This document shows, one piece after another, positions 29,226-38,398 of a stretch of DNA of 64,000 bases (the first letter of the stretch is position 1; every line of letters starts with the position of its first letter). The translations under genes were made by a program, and so were the position numbers. Below the pieces are notes generated by a model. That model searched no databases and was not told the DNA's origin. It worked only from the letters and a program-made list of their open reading frames with translations. The DNA is from an uncultured Opitutia bacterium (GTDB taxonomy: Bacteria; Verrucomicrobiota; Verrucomicrobiia; Opitutales; UBA953), in contig CAIMFJ010000004.1 in the NCBI GenBank assembly GCA_903840355.1, positions 248,001 to 312,000 of the forward strand. Direction: 5' to 3'.

Positions 29226-30308
29226 TTACTTCCGATTCTGTAACCACTGGAGGGCGGCAATTTCGCCCTCCTTTTTCATGATGCCAAAGTACTGCGCCAG
29301 CGTAGCGTCGTCGGCTTCCATGAGCTGGTTGCTCACTGGAATCAGCTCCTTGATGGTTTGTTGCTTATTTTTAATAAGCTCTAGGCGCTCGGCAACCGTG
29401 GCGTTATTTGGGCCGACCACGGTTAAGGGGTCGAGTTGGTCTAAAAAGGTTTTTTCCACGCTAATCCCGACTAACTGATTAATAATCGTCGTGTTGCTGG
29501 AGTCTTGAATGCGTTGTCCTAAGGTGATGCCAATGACGACGGCAGGTTCTGCGGAATCATAGTCGGCTTGATTGATGAAACCATCCTCCACGGTCTTGAG
29601 GTTGCGCGAAACGTCCGTGAATACTGTCAATTCAGGGATGACTAATAAGCCCAGAGCCAAGGCGGGAGCCATGCCAGGGGTGTAGCCGGCGTCGCTTAAG
29701 GCGTCTTCACTACTTTGGAGGATTTGGGCATTATAATTTAATAAGAGCGGGTTCTCTAAGGATTGGGCCAGGGCATCGCCCGCAGCGGCTAAATCACCTT
29801 TGCTAAAGGCATTTTGGGCTGCGAGGTAGTTGCCGATCGAATTATCGGGGGCGAACTGCTGAAAGTTTTGAATCGCTTGGCTCTTTTCTTCCGGCGTGTT
29901 GCTCCGCAGTGCCAACTCCAGTTGCAGGCTGGGGTCTTGAGGGAATTCTTTAATGGCTTCGCGGATGAGGTTGACGTCGTGCGAAAGTCGCGAGGCGGCA
30001 ATGAGGTTAATCGGGGTTCGACCTTTTTCTTTTAAAAAGCGATCCAGTTCCGCACGGCTTAAGGGGGTGAAAGAATCGCCCTCACTCCAGGCTTTCATGA
30101 GATCGCTCGCCTTAAATTGTTCATGTGCCAGGCGGTTGCGACTTAAGTCATCTAGGGGCGCCGAGGTGCGGGGCGTAATCTTTTGATTACTAGCCACGAG
30201 GGGTGTGGGCGTGGGTACGGCTTTCGCCTGCTTGAACAGTCGGTAGGTTTGGTAGGTAATGGCTCCGAGAAGCAGGATTAACAAGACGACGGCGGGCTTG
30301 GACTTCAC
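29226..30308 (-). CDS. Hypothetical membrane-anchored helical protein, 360 aa
   Basis: I do not recognise the family. The protein begins with a single hydrophobic segment (residues 6-21) that could be a signal anchor, then a Pro/Thr-rich linker, then a helical domain. There are TPR-like pairs around residues 110-185 (LQLELALRSNTPEEKSQAIQNF, of which the core is LELALRSNTPEEKSQA, and NYLAAQNAFSKGDLAAAGDAL). The C-terminal half has no recognisable motif. It ends nine bases from the convergent ahcY stop and starts 80 bases downstream of the oxidoreductase on the same strand, with a hairpin between. Confidence 0.6.
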   Translation of the reverse strand: MKSKPAVVLLILLLGAITYQTYRLFKQAKAVPTPTPLVASNQKITPRTSAPLDDLSRNRLAHEQFKASDLMKAWSEGDSFTPLSRAELDRFLKEKGRTPINLIAASRLSHDVNLIREAIKEFPQDPSLQLELALRSNTPEEKSQAIQNFQQFAPDNSIGNYLAAQNAFSKGDLAAAGDALAQSLENPLLLNYNAQILQSSEDALSDAGYTPGMAPALALGLLVIPELTVFTDVSRNLKTVEDGFINQADYDSAEPAVVIGITLGQRIQDSSNTTIINQLVGISVEKTFLDQLDPLTVVGPNNATVAERLELIKNKQQTIKELIPVSNQLMEADDATLAQYFGIMKKEGEIAALQWLQNRK

Positions 30309-30344
30309 GTCGTAAAATTAGATCGCGACCCTAAAACTGACCAG

Positions 30345-30376
30345 CCCAAATCAAGGGTGCGCAACCCTGATTTGGG
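30345..30376. terminator. Long inverted repeat downstream of the oxidoreductase gene
   Basis: CCCAAATCAAGGGT (30345-30358) pairs with ACCCTGATTTGGG (30364-30376) with a single bulged base and a five-base loop. It lies between the oxidoreductase stop and the start of the next minus-strand gene. The stem is strong, but the minus-strand side lacks an immediate T run (CTGGTCAGTTTT follows), so it may be a weak terminator or an mRNA-stabilising hairpin. Confidence 0.55.
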
Positions 30377-30387
30377 TGCTTATTTTA

Positions 30388-31668
30388 TTAAATTTGCTCC
30401 AGCGACCAAGGCTTGCGCAGTTCGCGCGAGAGCATCCCCGTGGCAGTATCATCGTCCACGAATTTTTCAGCGGCGGAATCAAATTTCAGTTTCCGACCCG
30501 TGAAGATGGCGGCATTACCGAAGTGACCGATGGCTGTGGCGTGGTGGGCGGCTTGGGCGGCGGCGATGGGCTTGCGGCGCGACTGGCAGCAATCCACGAA
30601 CTCTTGATAGTGATCAGTCGTGCCGGGGCAGCGCCAAGCATCAGGCCCGAGGTCCTTTTCCCATAGGCCCTTGATGCTGCATTCTTGACCGCCGCGACGC
30701 ACGAAGAGCGTGCCTTTTTCGCCCGTGAACTTTACCCCTTCGAATTTGCTATTCACATTGAGCTGCGTGCCGTCGGCGTAAGTGAGCGTGTAGTTGTAAG
30801 TGCGGTGCGTGTTCCAAGGGGCTTCGCGGAGTTCACCAGTGCCTTCAACGCTGACCGCGAATTCATTGTCTTTGCCGATCGCCCAAGCGGCGATGTCGCC
30901 ATGGTGACAAACCCAATCGAGCACCATGCCACCCCCGAAATTCGTGTGCCAGCGCCAGTTGAAGTGGAAGACGCGAGGATCGTATTCCATCCAAGCCGAA
31001 GGACCAACCCAGAGGTCGTAATCAACTTCGACTGGAGGCTTTTCGCCCGGTTTGGGTGCAGCTGGGATGGCGTGGTTGTTCGTCGTCGTGCCCGCTTCGA
31101 CGTGCAGGATTTTTCCCAGTTCGCCGTTGCGGACGATTTCGACCGCTTTGCGGAAGTTGCCGGTGGAACGTTGCCACATGCCCGTTTGCCAAACTCGACC
31201 GTTGGCTTTGACTGCGTTGACGATGGCTTTGCCTTCACGGAAAGTTTTGGCCAAGGGCTTTTCGCCGTAGACATCAATCCCAGCACGCAGCATCGCACAA
31301 CTCAACACGCCGTGCCAGTGATCGGGCAGGCCCATGACGGCCGCATCGGGTTTTTCTTTGGCCAGTAATTGACGGAAATCTTGGTAGGTGCGAGGGGCGG
31401 CTTGGCCGGCCCGCACGACAGAGTCTGAAGCGGTCTTTAAAACGCGGGTGTCGATGTCGCACACCGCAATCACCTGCACGCCCTTTTTCTTGAGCAGGTT
31501 ATTCATGTCGCCACCGCCTTGGCTCTTTAAGCCCACCCCGACGAGTTGGAGTCGGTTGGAGGGAGCCACGGTGTCGTCTTTACCGAGAGCCGAAGCGGGG
31601 ATGATGGTGGGGAAGCCTAAGGCGACGCCAGCCAAGGAGGTTTGCTTTAAAAAGGAGCGACGATTCAT
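30388..31668 (-). CDS. Gfo/Idh/MocA family oxidoreductase, Tat-exported
   Basis: This 426-residue protein starts with a twin-arginine signal (NRRSFLKQTSLAGVALG), so it is likely exported already folded with its nicotinamide cofactor. The Rossmann domain includes VGVGLKSQGGG and VIAVCDIDTRVL. The catalytic-lysine motif is GEKPLAKTF, followed by GRVWQTGMWQRS. The C-terminal alpha/beta domain has HFNWRWHTNFGGGMVLDWVCHHGD. Such Tat-type oxidoreductases are greatly expanded in planctomycetes and verrucomicrobia and act on sugars, but the substrate cannot be read here. It is divergent from a ThuA-domain gene, a common partner. Confidence 0.9.
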   Translation of the reverse strand: MNRRSFLKQTSLAGVALGFPTIIPASALGKDDTVAPSNRLQLVGVGLKSQGGGDMNNLLKKKGVQVIAVCDIDTRVLKTASDSVVRAGQAAPRTYQDFRQLLAKEKPDAAVMGLPDHWHGVLSCAMLRAGIDVYGEKPLAKTFREGKAIVNAVKANGRVWQTGMWQRSTGNFRKAVEIVRNGELGKILHVEAGTTTNNHAIPAAPKPGEKPPVEVDYDLWVGPSAWMEYDPRVFHFNWRWHTNFGGGMVLDWVCHHGDIAAWAIGKDNEFAVSVEGTGELREAPWNTHRTYNYTLTYADGTQLNVNSKFEGVKFTGEKGTLFVRRGGQECSIKGLWEKDLGPDAWRCPGTTDHYQEFVDCCQSRRKPIAAAQAAHHATAIGHFGNAAIFTGRKLKFDSAAEKFVDDDTATGMLSRELRKPWSLEQI

Positions 31669-31770
31669 GGGGTTGGAGGGGTAGGATTTAGACAGCGTAA
31701 CCGGGGGTGGGTTCGCGGCTTTAATAGGGTGGCAACTTTCAGGAAAAAGCGATGTCTTAAGTGGACCCCC

Positions 31771-32571
31771 ATGCGATACTTATTAAGTTTCTTATTAGCC
31801 GTTGGCTTGTTGGCGGCCGAACCTAATCGGGCTTTGGTCTTTTCGAAGACGGCGGCCTTCCGTCACGGCGATTCCATTCCGCTGGGAAATAAGCTTTTGG
31901 AAGCCCAATTTAAGTCCTTGGGACTTGAGGTGGATATTTCTGAGGACGCGGCGGTCTTTACGCCTGAGAACTTGGCTCGCTACCGCGTGGTGGCGTTTAT
32001 GAGCACGACGGGGGACATCATGGCTAACCCCGTCGCTAAAGGCGCGGTGCTAACTCCGGAAGAAAAGGCAGCTAATCTTAAGATTGCCGAGGCTCGTCGG
32101 ACTGCTTTCCAGAATTGGCTCGAAGGGGGCGGGGCCTTTGTGGGCGTGCATGCTGCTTCGGACTGTGGTGGGGATATTCTAACTCGCTGGCCTTGGTATG
32201 CGAAGATGATTGGGGGGCTGTTTGCCGGTCACCCCGCCCAGCAAGTGGCGGTGCTTCACCCCGTGGATAAAGACAGTTTAGCCACGGCTCATTTGGCCGC
32301 TGATTGGAAGCGTAAGGATGAGTGGTATAATTTTAAGAATCTGCAGGCCGATAACCATGTGCTCTTGGCCATCGATGAAACGACTTACAAAGGTGGCAAT
32401 ACTAAGCCGGGCGAAACGCATCCCATGTCTTGGCAAAAAGAAGTCGGCAAAGGTCGCATGTTCTACACCGCTTTAGGCCACACCAAGGAGTCTTATGCCG
32501 AGCCTGAGTTCATCAAGCACGTCCTGGGTGGCATCCTCTGGACTTTACGCCGTACCGAGTTTCCTAAGTAA
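31771..32571 (+). CDS. ThuA-domain exported protein
   Basis: This 266-residue protein has a signal peptide (MRYLLSFLLAVGLLAA) and a ThuA-like flavodoxin or amidotransferase-like fold: ALVFSKTAAFRHGDSI, the GGGAFVGVHAASDC segment, and a C-terminal PMSWQKEVGKGRMFYTALGHTKESY. ThuA domains are linked to trehalose and other sugar use in rhizobia and are often encoded by Gfo/Idh/MocA oxidoreductases, as here (divergent, 102 bases apart). I chose the ATG that opens the signal peptide over a GTG 14 codons upstream. Confidence 0.9.
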   Translation: MRYLLSFLLAVGLLAAEPNRALVFSKTAAFRHGDSIPLGNKLLEAQFKSLGLEVDISEDAAVFTPENLARYRVVAFMSTTGDIMANPVAKGAVLTPEEKAANLKIAEARRTAFQNWLEGGGAFVGVHAASDCGGDILTRWPWYAKMIGGLFAGHPAQQVAVLHPVDKDSLATAHLAADWKRKDEWYNFKNLQADNHVLLAIDETTYKGGNTKPGETHPMSWQKEVGKGRMFYTALGHTKESYAEPEFIKHVLGGILWTLRRTEFPK

Positions 32572-32586
32572 GCACAGGCTTACTTA
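32565..32586. terminator. Palindrome spanning two convergent stop codons
   Basis: TAAGTAAGC (32565-32573) and GCTTACTTA (32578-32586) form a perfect 9-bp stem with an ACAG loop. The arms contain the stop codons of the ThuA gene and of the convergent repeat protein gene. It lacks a T tail. Confidence 0.4.
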
Positions 32587-33389
32587 ACGTCTTTTTCGGC
32601 GTTGCGCGCTTTTTCGAGCTTATCGCTCAGGCGTTGCAACGCCGCTTTCGTTGAAGCGTTGTCCGTGTGCGTGATGGCTTGGTGGATGGCTGCAAGGTCA
32701 TTCACTTGGCCTAATTTTAAGATACCCTTTTGGGCTTCGAGACGCAGTGCGTCTTCGGCAATCACGTCGCAGAGCGTGGCGGTGATTTTTTGATTATTCC
32801 GGACCACGGCTGCTTTGATGAGGGCGATGCGACCTGGAGTGGGGAGGGTCTGGTCCTTGATATTTTTAATGAAAGCATCGGTCACACCTGGACCTGAAAT
32901 TTTACTGAGCGCGGTGACGGTGTCGTCGAGATCGCCTTCTTTGGCTTGCGAGGCGAGGATGGGGACGGCTTTGGGACCGCCGATTTCAGCTAAGGTCAAA
33001 GCGGCGTCGTGGTAGAGGGGGGATTGGGCATTGGTGGCGAGCGTGGTGATTTCTGGGGTGGCTCGCATTGCTTTGGCTTCCGCGAGGGCGGCGAGCAAAA
33101 GTTTGGCAGTGGCTAAGTCGGTTTGGGTTAAGAGGCTGGCAACATCATGAGCCAAAGGGCTGTCGGGTTCATCCACGAGGCGTTCGCGTAAGTCGTCCAC
33201 CGCCGCGCGCTTCGTTTCCAAGGTCGCCTCAGGCTTTTTCAGGCTCTCGAGTGATGAACTCTTACCGCTGCGAAAGGCTTTTAGGGCCTCCGTGTACTGG
33301 GCATGGTTTAACGGCGTGCTTTGCCCCCAAGCAATCCAGGGGGCAACGAGCATTACCAGAGCCAGTGAGGAGAGTTGCGAGAAGGTCAT
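32580..33389 (-). CDS. Exported HEAT-like repeat protein, 269 aa
   Basis: The protein begins with a signal peptide (MTFSQLSSLALVMLVAPWIAWGQ). Helical repeats of ~35 residues follow that resemble HEAT or PBS-lyase repeats: SPLYHDAALTLAEIGGPKAVPILA is one unit (core ALTLAEIGGPKAVP), and the next contains TVTALSKISGPGVTDAFI. The frame continues 92 codons upstream, but the signal peptide marks the real start. HEAT repeats also occur in the large haem dehydrogenase in this window, so this may be a stand-alone relative. No catalytic motif is seen; a binding role is inference. Confidence 0.65.
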   Translation of the reverse strand: MTFSQLSSLALVMLVAPWIAWGQSTPLNHAQYTEALKAFRSGKSSSLESLKKPEATLETKRAAVDDLRERLVDEPDSPLAHDVASLLTQTDLATAKLLLAALAEAKAMRATPEITTLATNAQSPLYHDAALTLAEIGGPKAVPILASQAKEGDLDDTVTALSKISGPGVTDAFIKNIKDQTLPTPGRIALIKAAVVRNNQKITATLCDVIAEDALRLEAQKGILKLGQVNDLAAIHQAITHTDNASTKAALQRLSDKLEKARNAEKDVK

Positions 33390-33561
33390 AGGGGTATGAA
33401 GGGGCACACTAAGTCTTCCGCGACAGCCTGCACGATTTAATTCTACTTTAGAAAATATCAGAAGAGGTGGGGTCGGGCGAAAAGACCGTAGGGAAAAGGT
33501 CAGTACTCCCATCCATAATTCAGAGTTGTTCTCGAACCTGAGGTGGGCACGATAGCCTTTT

Positions 33562-34554
33562 ATGTCAGAGACCCTGCAAACTATCCGCGAAAGCAAGGCG
33601 GCCCCCATGGGGAGTCGCTGGTTGGCGATTTGTGCTTTAGGTGAAATCTCCACCAAGACCGCCAAGACGGGCGCGAGTTATTATGAAACGACCATCGCGG
33701 ATGCGAGTGATGACATTAAGATCCGGGTCTTCGGTGATTCGTCGATTAAGCCTGTCATCGCCGCCTTGAGAGCGGGGAGCGTGGTGCGCGTGGGTGGTAC
33801 GGTAGGCGATTTTAACGGCCGCCCAGATTTGAAAGTCGATACGATGGCTCCTTTGAGCGATGAAGAGCGCAGTGATCCTGCCTTGATGGGGCGCTTGACG
33901 CCAGTCTCCCAACAGGACCCGGTAAAGATGTTAAAAACCTTGCACGAAATCATTGAGCGTATTCCCCACGCCCAACTTCGCGCCACGGTGCAGTCGATTC
34001 TAAAAGAACAAGGCGAACGGTTTTACGAAGCGGTCGCTGCCATGGGCATGCACCACGCCTATCGCCATGGGTTGTTGGAACACACCTTGCGGATGGCTCA
34101 ATGTGCCGAGGCCTTATTGCCCTTATACCCGAAGGTCGATCGCTCGTTGGCTTTGGCCGGAACGATTTTACACGACATCGGTAAGGTGCAGGAATACACG
34201 CGTCTCGAGCCTGGCATGGCCAAGGCTAACTTTACGCGGGCCGGCAATCTTCATGGCCACTTAGTTCTCGGGACTTTTTTAGTGCGCGAGCATGCTACCT
34301 TGGTGGGCTTAGAAATTTCGCTGCGTGAGCGTTTAGAGCACATTTTGCTTAGTCACCACACCATGCGTGAGTATGGGGCGTGTCAGACCCCTTCGACGCC
34401 TGAGGCCGTGTTTGTTGCTCGTATTGATGATTTAGACGCCAAGCTTTCCGCAATTGAGGAAGAGCTGCACAAGGCTCCTCCGGGTGTCGAATTCACGCAA
34501 CTGCGGGCGATTGATGGTCAGTTGTTAATCACGCCTCCTAAGACGGGTCAGTGA
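33562..34554 (+). CDS. YhaM-like 3'-5' exoribonuclease (OB-fold plus HD domain)
   Basis: This 330-residue protein joins an N-terminal OB-fold (residues ~20-95, [24 protein letters not shown] region) to an HD phosphohydrolase domain. The HD domain has [15 protein letters not shown], the metal-binding pair in [12 protein letters not shown], and a later HLVLGT and [13 protein letters not shown]. This is the YhaM/CBF1 arrangement, a Mn-dependent 3'-5' exonuclease in Bacillus. The stop overlaps the queA GTG start, so the two are coupled. Nucleic-acid substrate preference is not evident from sequence. Confidence 0.87.
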   Translation: MSETLQTIRESKAAPMGSRWLAICALGEISTKTAKTGASYYETTIADASDDIKIRVFGDSSIKPVIAALRAGSVVRVGGTVGDFNGRPDLKVDTMAPLSDEERSDPALMGRLTPVSQQDPVKMLKTLHEIIERIPHAQLRATVQSILKEQGERFYEAVAAMGMHHAYRHGLLEHTLRMAQCAEALLPLYPKVDRSLALAGTILHDIGKVQEYTRLEPGMAKANFTRAGNLHGHLVLGTFLVREHATLVGLEISLRERLEHILLSHHTMREYGACQTPSTPEAVFVARIDDLDAKLSAIEEELHKAPPGVEFTQLRAIDGQLLITPPKTGQ

Positions 34555-35630
34555 GTATGGATGTGCGGGAGTTAGACTTTGACTTACCTCCCGAGCGCAT
34601 TGCCGCGGAACCTGCGGCTCGTCGCGATGATTCGCGTTTATTAGTCGTTCATCGCCGCACCCGCACGATTGAGCACCGTTTTTTCCGGGATTTCCCGAAA
34701 TTAATCCCTCCGCAAACCATTCTCATTCGAAATACCGTTAAGGTTTTGAAAGCCCGCCTCGCGGGAGTTCGCCCAACGGGAGGTAAAGTGGAGTGTTTGC
34801 TGTTAAAACCAACGAGCGAGCCGAGTCTTTGGTGGTGTCTCTTGCGCCCGGGTAAACGGGCGGCGGATGCCGCTGGATTCGTGATTGGCGATACGTCCGC
34901 GGTGGTAACGGAAGTTAAAAACGGTGAATACTTAGTGCGCTTTAAATTAGCTCCCGGCCAATCGGTTTATGATTTGGCAGAGCGAGGGGGGGTACTGCCT
35001 TTGCCGCCTTATATCGTCGAAGCCCGCAAGGAGCGTGGCGTCAGCGGCGTAGATGACGCCGAGCGTTATCAAACGGTTTACGCTAGTCCGCAAAACGCCC
35101 GGGCGGCGGCAGCGCCAACCGCTGGATTACATTTTACAGCAGAGTTATTAAAGCAATTAGCCCAAGCTGGGCATGAGGCCTTTGATTTGGTACTCGATGT
35201 GGGGTTGGGCACGTTTCAGCCGATCATGACCGATGATTTGGCGACGCACCGCATGCACGCCGAGGCGTATCGCATTCCGTTGGCCACCTGCTTGGCCTTG
35301 CGTAATCGTCGCCCGCGCTTGGCGATTGGAACGACTTCCGTGCGGGCGAGTGAAGATGCTTGGCGTAAGTCCCAAGGCTTTGCCCAGCTTCCTACCGAAG
35401 ACTGGTCCAGTGAGGCTTCACTTTATATTCAGCCTGGTGACACGGTGCAGTGCTGCGAACACTTACTTACTAATTTTCACCTGCCGCGTTCCACGTTACT
35501 TTGTTTAGTGGCCGCCTTTTTAACACCCGGGTCACGGGAAGGCTTACCGTGGTTGAAAGCGATTTACGCCGAAGCGATTCAACGCGAGTACCGCTTTTTC
35601 AGTTACGGGGATGCGATGTTAATCCTTTAG
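34551..35630 (+). CDS. queA: tRNA preQ1(34) S-adenosylmethionine ribosyltransferase-isomerase
   Basis: This ~357-residue enzyme transfers the ribosyl group of SAM to preQ1 in tRNA to form epoxyqueuosine. Family features are [20 protein letters not shown] at the N-terminus (core [13 protein letters not shown]), RVLKAR-like [29 protein letters not shown] and the C-terminal [19 protein letters not shown]. It is full length. Either GTG at 34551, which overlaps the upstream stop, or ATG at 34557 could start it. No other queuosine gene is in the window. Confidence 0.95.
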   Translation: MSMDVRELDFDLPPERIAAEPAARRDDSRLLVVHRRTRTIEHRFFRDFPKLIPPQTILIRNTVKVLKARLAGVRPTGGKVECLLLKPTSEPSLWWCLLRPGKRAADAAGFVIGDTSAVVTEVKNGEYLVRFKLAPGQSVYDLAERGGVLPLPPYIVEARKERGVSGVDDAERYQTVYASPQNARAAAAPTAGLHFTAELLKQLAQAGHEAFDLVLDVGLGTFQPIMTDDLATHRMHAEAYRIPLATCLALRNRRPRLAIGTTSVRASEDAWRKSQGFAQLPTEDWSSEASLYIQPGDTVQCCEHLLTNFHLPRSTLLCLVAAFLTPGSREGLPWLKAIYAEAIQREYRFFSYGDAMLIL

Positions 35631-35712
35631 GTGACCGGCGTAGTTTTTGCCTAGCATCTGAACTTCAGGCTCTGAAGTTTGTTTTTCAATCGGTCCATTG
35701 CAGCGTCTCTTC

Positions 35713-38391
35713 ATGCGTTGGCTACTTGCGATTGTTTTCTTTTTAGAGAGTCCCTATTTAACGGCGGCCGTTGACCGCATGGACCCCAATCCGAATCGCC
35801 TAGAGTGGATGGATACGGATGGTGATGGAGTTCCAGATCAAGTGGAGTTGATGTGGGGACTTAATCCATATGAGCCTAAGGATGGCTTGAGCGACGAAGA
35901 TGAAGATGGCCTGACTTGGGCGGAGGAGTGGGTGCAGGGGACCCAAGTTAAAAAGTCAGATACCGATAGCGATGGGGTAAGCGACGGCGACGAAGTGAAG
36001 GTTTGGGGGACGAACCCTTTAATCCGAAATGCCAAAACAGATTTTACTCCCAAAATGAGTTTTGGGGTAGCGGGCCCACCGAGAGCTCAGTTGTCCGCGG
36101 CTTCGGGAAGAACCTTTACGCCTAGTTGGGTGTCTGGTGATTGGAATGGCAGTAACCTGGTTCCCGTAGGTGATTGGACCTTAGAGCGGGGTAAAATGAA
36201 AGACTATGCGGGCTGGATGCCCAAGCATGGCCGTTACTTAAAAATTTGGCGTGAGGGGCAACGCGAAGTGGTGGAGTTAGATGCACGTGGAGGCGATTCG
36301 TTTGGGATGATGCGTGCTTATCCAAATCCAAGAGCGGGGAGCTATATTTTGCTTTGGGAGGATAGTGTGCGTGCGGGAGTTTCTGCCCAGAGTGCTCGCT
36401 ATCAAGTCCGCGTGATGGGTGATGCTTCTAATGTTTTAGGACAATGGAAGTGTGACCCCCCGGCGGGGAATTGGCGAAGTCAGCATCTCGTTTTTAATAT
36501 TCCCGCTTCACTCGTTCCGAATCAGTTGTGGATTCATTTTGAGACGGAAGACAACGATGGTCAGGGGGCCTTTATCCAAGAAGTGCGCTTAATGAAATTA
36601 GGGGTCGAGTTAGATGTGAATCGTGATGGCACTATCGCTCAAGAGGAACGGCCTCAAGAGAGTGCGTGGGAGTTTTGGGTGAACGATGATTACGATCGGG
36701 CTCACACGGTAGATGGTAATGATCAGGATGAGGAAGACTTGGGTATGCTGGACGCGGTGAAACTCTTGCCTGATTGGAAGTCAGACAAAATTAATTCGCT
36801 GCGGGACTTAGAGGATTTTTTCCGTTGTCAGTTCTCCCTCGAGGGTGACGTAGAGTCCTTTGCCGCTGGAGACTTATTTTTAGGACTTAGGTTTCAGCCA
36901 TATACAGCGAATCAGCCATGGCCTGCTATGAAACTCTTTCGAATGACGAACCCAGATTCAGGTGCTTACCTGCAACAAGAAGCCGAAGCTGAGGTACAGG
37001 TTAAGGAGGGAAGGGTCGTTCCTGATTTAAATCCTGCGGTGCAAGGCACTTCATTGGTCGATGCTACCCACGTCATGGTTCTCCCTCGCGACGTTTGGGT
37101 GCGGGGTAAACGTACGGCGACTTTTTTAGCCGAAGCTTGTGCCGAGGGTGGGGGTCGGCTCACGCTGAGCGTCTTGCGCCGTCGCGGCGTGCAGTTTGAG
37201 GTTCTCGCAGAAATCCCCACAGTTAGTTTTAATTTTTATAATATTAAGCAGCGTTACGAACACTGGTCGGCCGGGAATGAGAATGGGGGGATGCCTTTGA
37301 GTCAGCCGGTGCGTTTAACCGCGACGCTTTACAAAAACGCTAATGGCGGGCGGGTGATGAACGACCGTCCTTGTTTAGTGTTTGTGCATGGGTGGAACAT
37401 GGAGGTGTGGGAAAAGGAACGTTACGCCGAAACCGCCTTTAAGCGTTTATGGTGGTCGGGCTATAACGGTAACTTCGTCCTCTTTTCTTGGCCCTGTACG
37501 AATGGTTTTAGTTCGAATCTAGATGCGGTCACGAGTCCAACGAATTACGATCGAGGTGAATTTGCTGCGTGGCGTTCGGCGGAATGTTTGCGGCAATTTT
37601 TGGAAGACTGTAGTGTGCGTTACGGTGGGCGTTTATACCTCCTGGCTCATAGTATGGGCAATATTGTGACCAGTGAGGCCTTGCGCTTGCAGTGGCTTAA
37701 GCACGGGCCAGCCCTTGCTAAGGTTTACGTAGCGAGTCAGGCCGCCGTCTCGGCGCACTGCTATGATGGTAGTTTGAGTGATCGTGTGGGTTCAAGGTAT
37801 GCATTGCCATGGTATTCCACCCTCCCGAAGTTTGCGTGGGTGGGTAAGGTTGGCTTTGGTCCCGATACTCCCAATGTATATCGCGATTGGTTTGCGGACC
37901 TGCTCAGTAGCCAAGGTCGCTCGGCTCCGGTGGTCGGGAGGTTGATTAATTTCTATAATCAAAATGATTGTGCCTTATCCGATACGATCTGGTGTTATAA
38001 TCAGTTAAGTAAGCCTGATTGGGCCGATCGTCCTTATCAGCCTTGGAATTACGATTTCGAAAAACCGCTCCCACGTCTACCGACGGAGCCCTTTGCACAG
38101 GCATTTGTCCGTTCACAGGGAAGGCATATTGAATCCTTGCGATGGGGGCCTCCGACAGAGTTGAAGGATAATTATGAAATCATGGCCTTTGCGGCGGAGT
38201 CTTATGTTCGCCCGCTTGGAGCGTGTGAACTGACGAAGGGAGTCACAGCCTCGGTAGATCTCGAAAAACTTTGGCCAGTAGATGCTAAACAGCACAGCAC
38301 GCATAAGTGGCATAGCGCTCAATTCAGATCCTGCTTGATGAGGCAAAAAGGGTATTGGATGTGTTTGGCTCAAATCCTAGCTGATAAATAA
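35713..38391 (+). CDS. Secreted alpha/beta hydrolase with calcium-binding repeats
   Basis: This 892-residue protein has a signal peptide (about residues 1-21). Thrombospondin type-3-like Asp repeats follow (DTDGDGVPD, DEDEDGLTW, DTDSDGVSD; residues ~33-100), then a long beta-rich middle with another Ca-type loop, DVNRDGTIAQEE. Near residue 550 starts an alpha/beta hydrolase domain with PCLVFVHGWNME (oxyanion region) and the nucleophile elbow LLAHSMGN. I cannot name the acid and His with confidence. The substrate is unknown; an esterase, lipase or acyl-glycan hydrolase would fit. A second exported protein is encoded eight bases downstream and is probably a partner. Confidence 0.75.
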   Translation: MRWLLAIVFFLESPYLTAAVDRMDPNPNRLEWMDTDGDGVPDQVELMWGLNPYEPKDGLSDEDEDGLTWAEEWVQGTQVKKSDTDSDGVSDGDEVKVWGTNPLIRNAKTDFTPKMSFGVAGPPRAQLSAASGRTFTPSWVSGDWNGSNLVPVGDWTLERGKMKDYAGWMPKHGRYLKIWREGQREVVELDARGGDSFGMMRAYPNPRAGSYILLWEDSVRAGVSAQSARYQVRVMGDASNVLGQWKCDPPAGNWRSQHLVFNIPASLVPNQLWIHFETEDNDGQGAFIQEVRLMKLGVELDVNRDGTIAQEERPQESAWEFWVNDDYDRAHTVDGNDQDEEDLGMLDAVKLLPDWKSDKINSLRDLEDFFRCQFSLEGDVESFAAGDLFLGLRFQPYTANQPWPAMKLFRMTNPDSGAYLQQEAEAEVQVKEGRVVPDLNPAVQGTSLVDATHVMVLPRDVWVRGKRTATFLAEACAEGGGRLTLSVLRRRGVQFEVLAEIPTVSFNFYNIKQRYEHWSAGNENGGMPLSQPVRLTATLYKNANGGRVMNDRPCLVFVHGWNMEVWEKERYAETAFKRLWWSGYNGNFVLFSWPCTNGFSSNLDAVTSPTNYDRGEFAAWRSAECLRQFLEDCSVRYGGRLYLLAHSMGNIVTSEALRLQWLKHGPALAKVYVASQAAVSAHCYDGSLSDRVGSRYALPWYSTLPKFAWVGKVGFGPDTPNVYRDWFADLLSSQGRSAPVVGRLINFYNQNDCALSDTIWCYNQLSKPDWADRPYQPWNYDFEKPLPRLPTEPFAQAFVRSQGRHIESLRWGPPTELKDNYEIMAFAAESYVRPLGACELTKGVTASVDLEKLWPVDAKQHSTHKWHSAQFRSCLMRQKGYWMCLAQILADK

Positions 38392-38398
38392 TACTGCC

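Noticed and set aside
30685-31368. Open frame of 227 codons on the plus strand inside the oxidoreductase gene
   Set aside because: Antisense shadow; the minus-strand protein has a Tat signal and clear family motifs.
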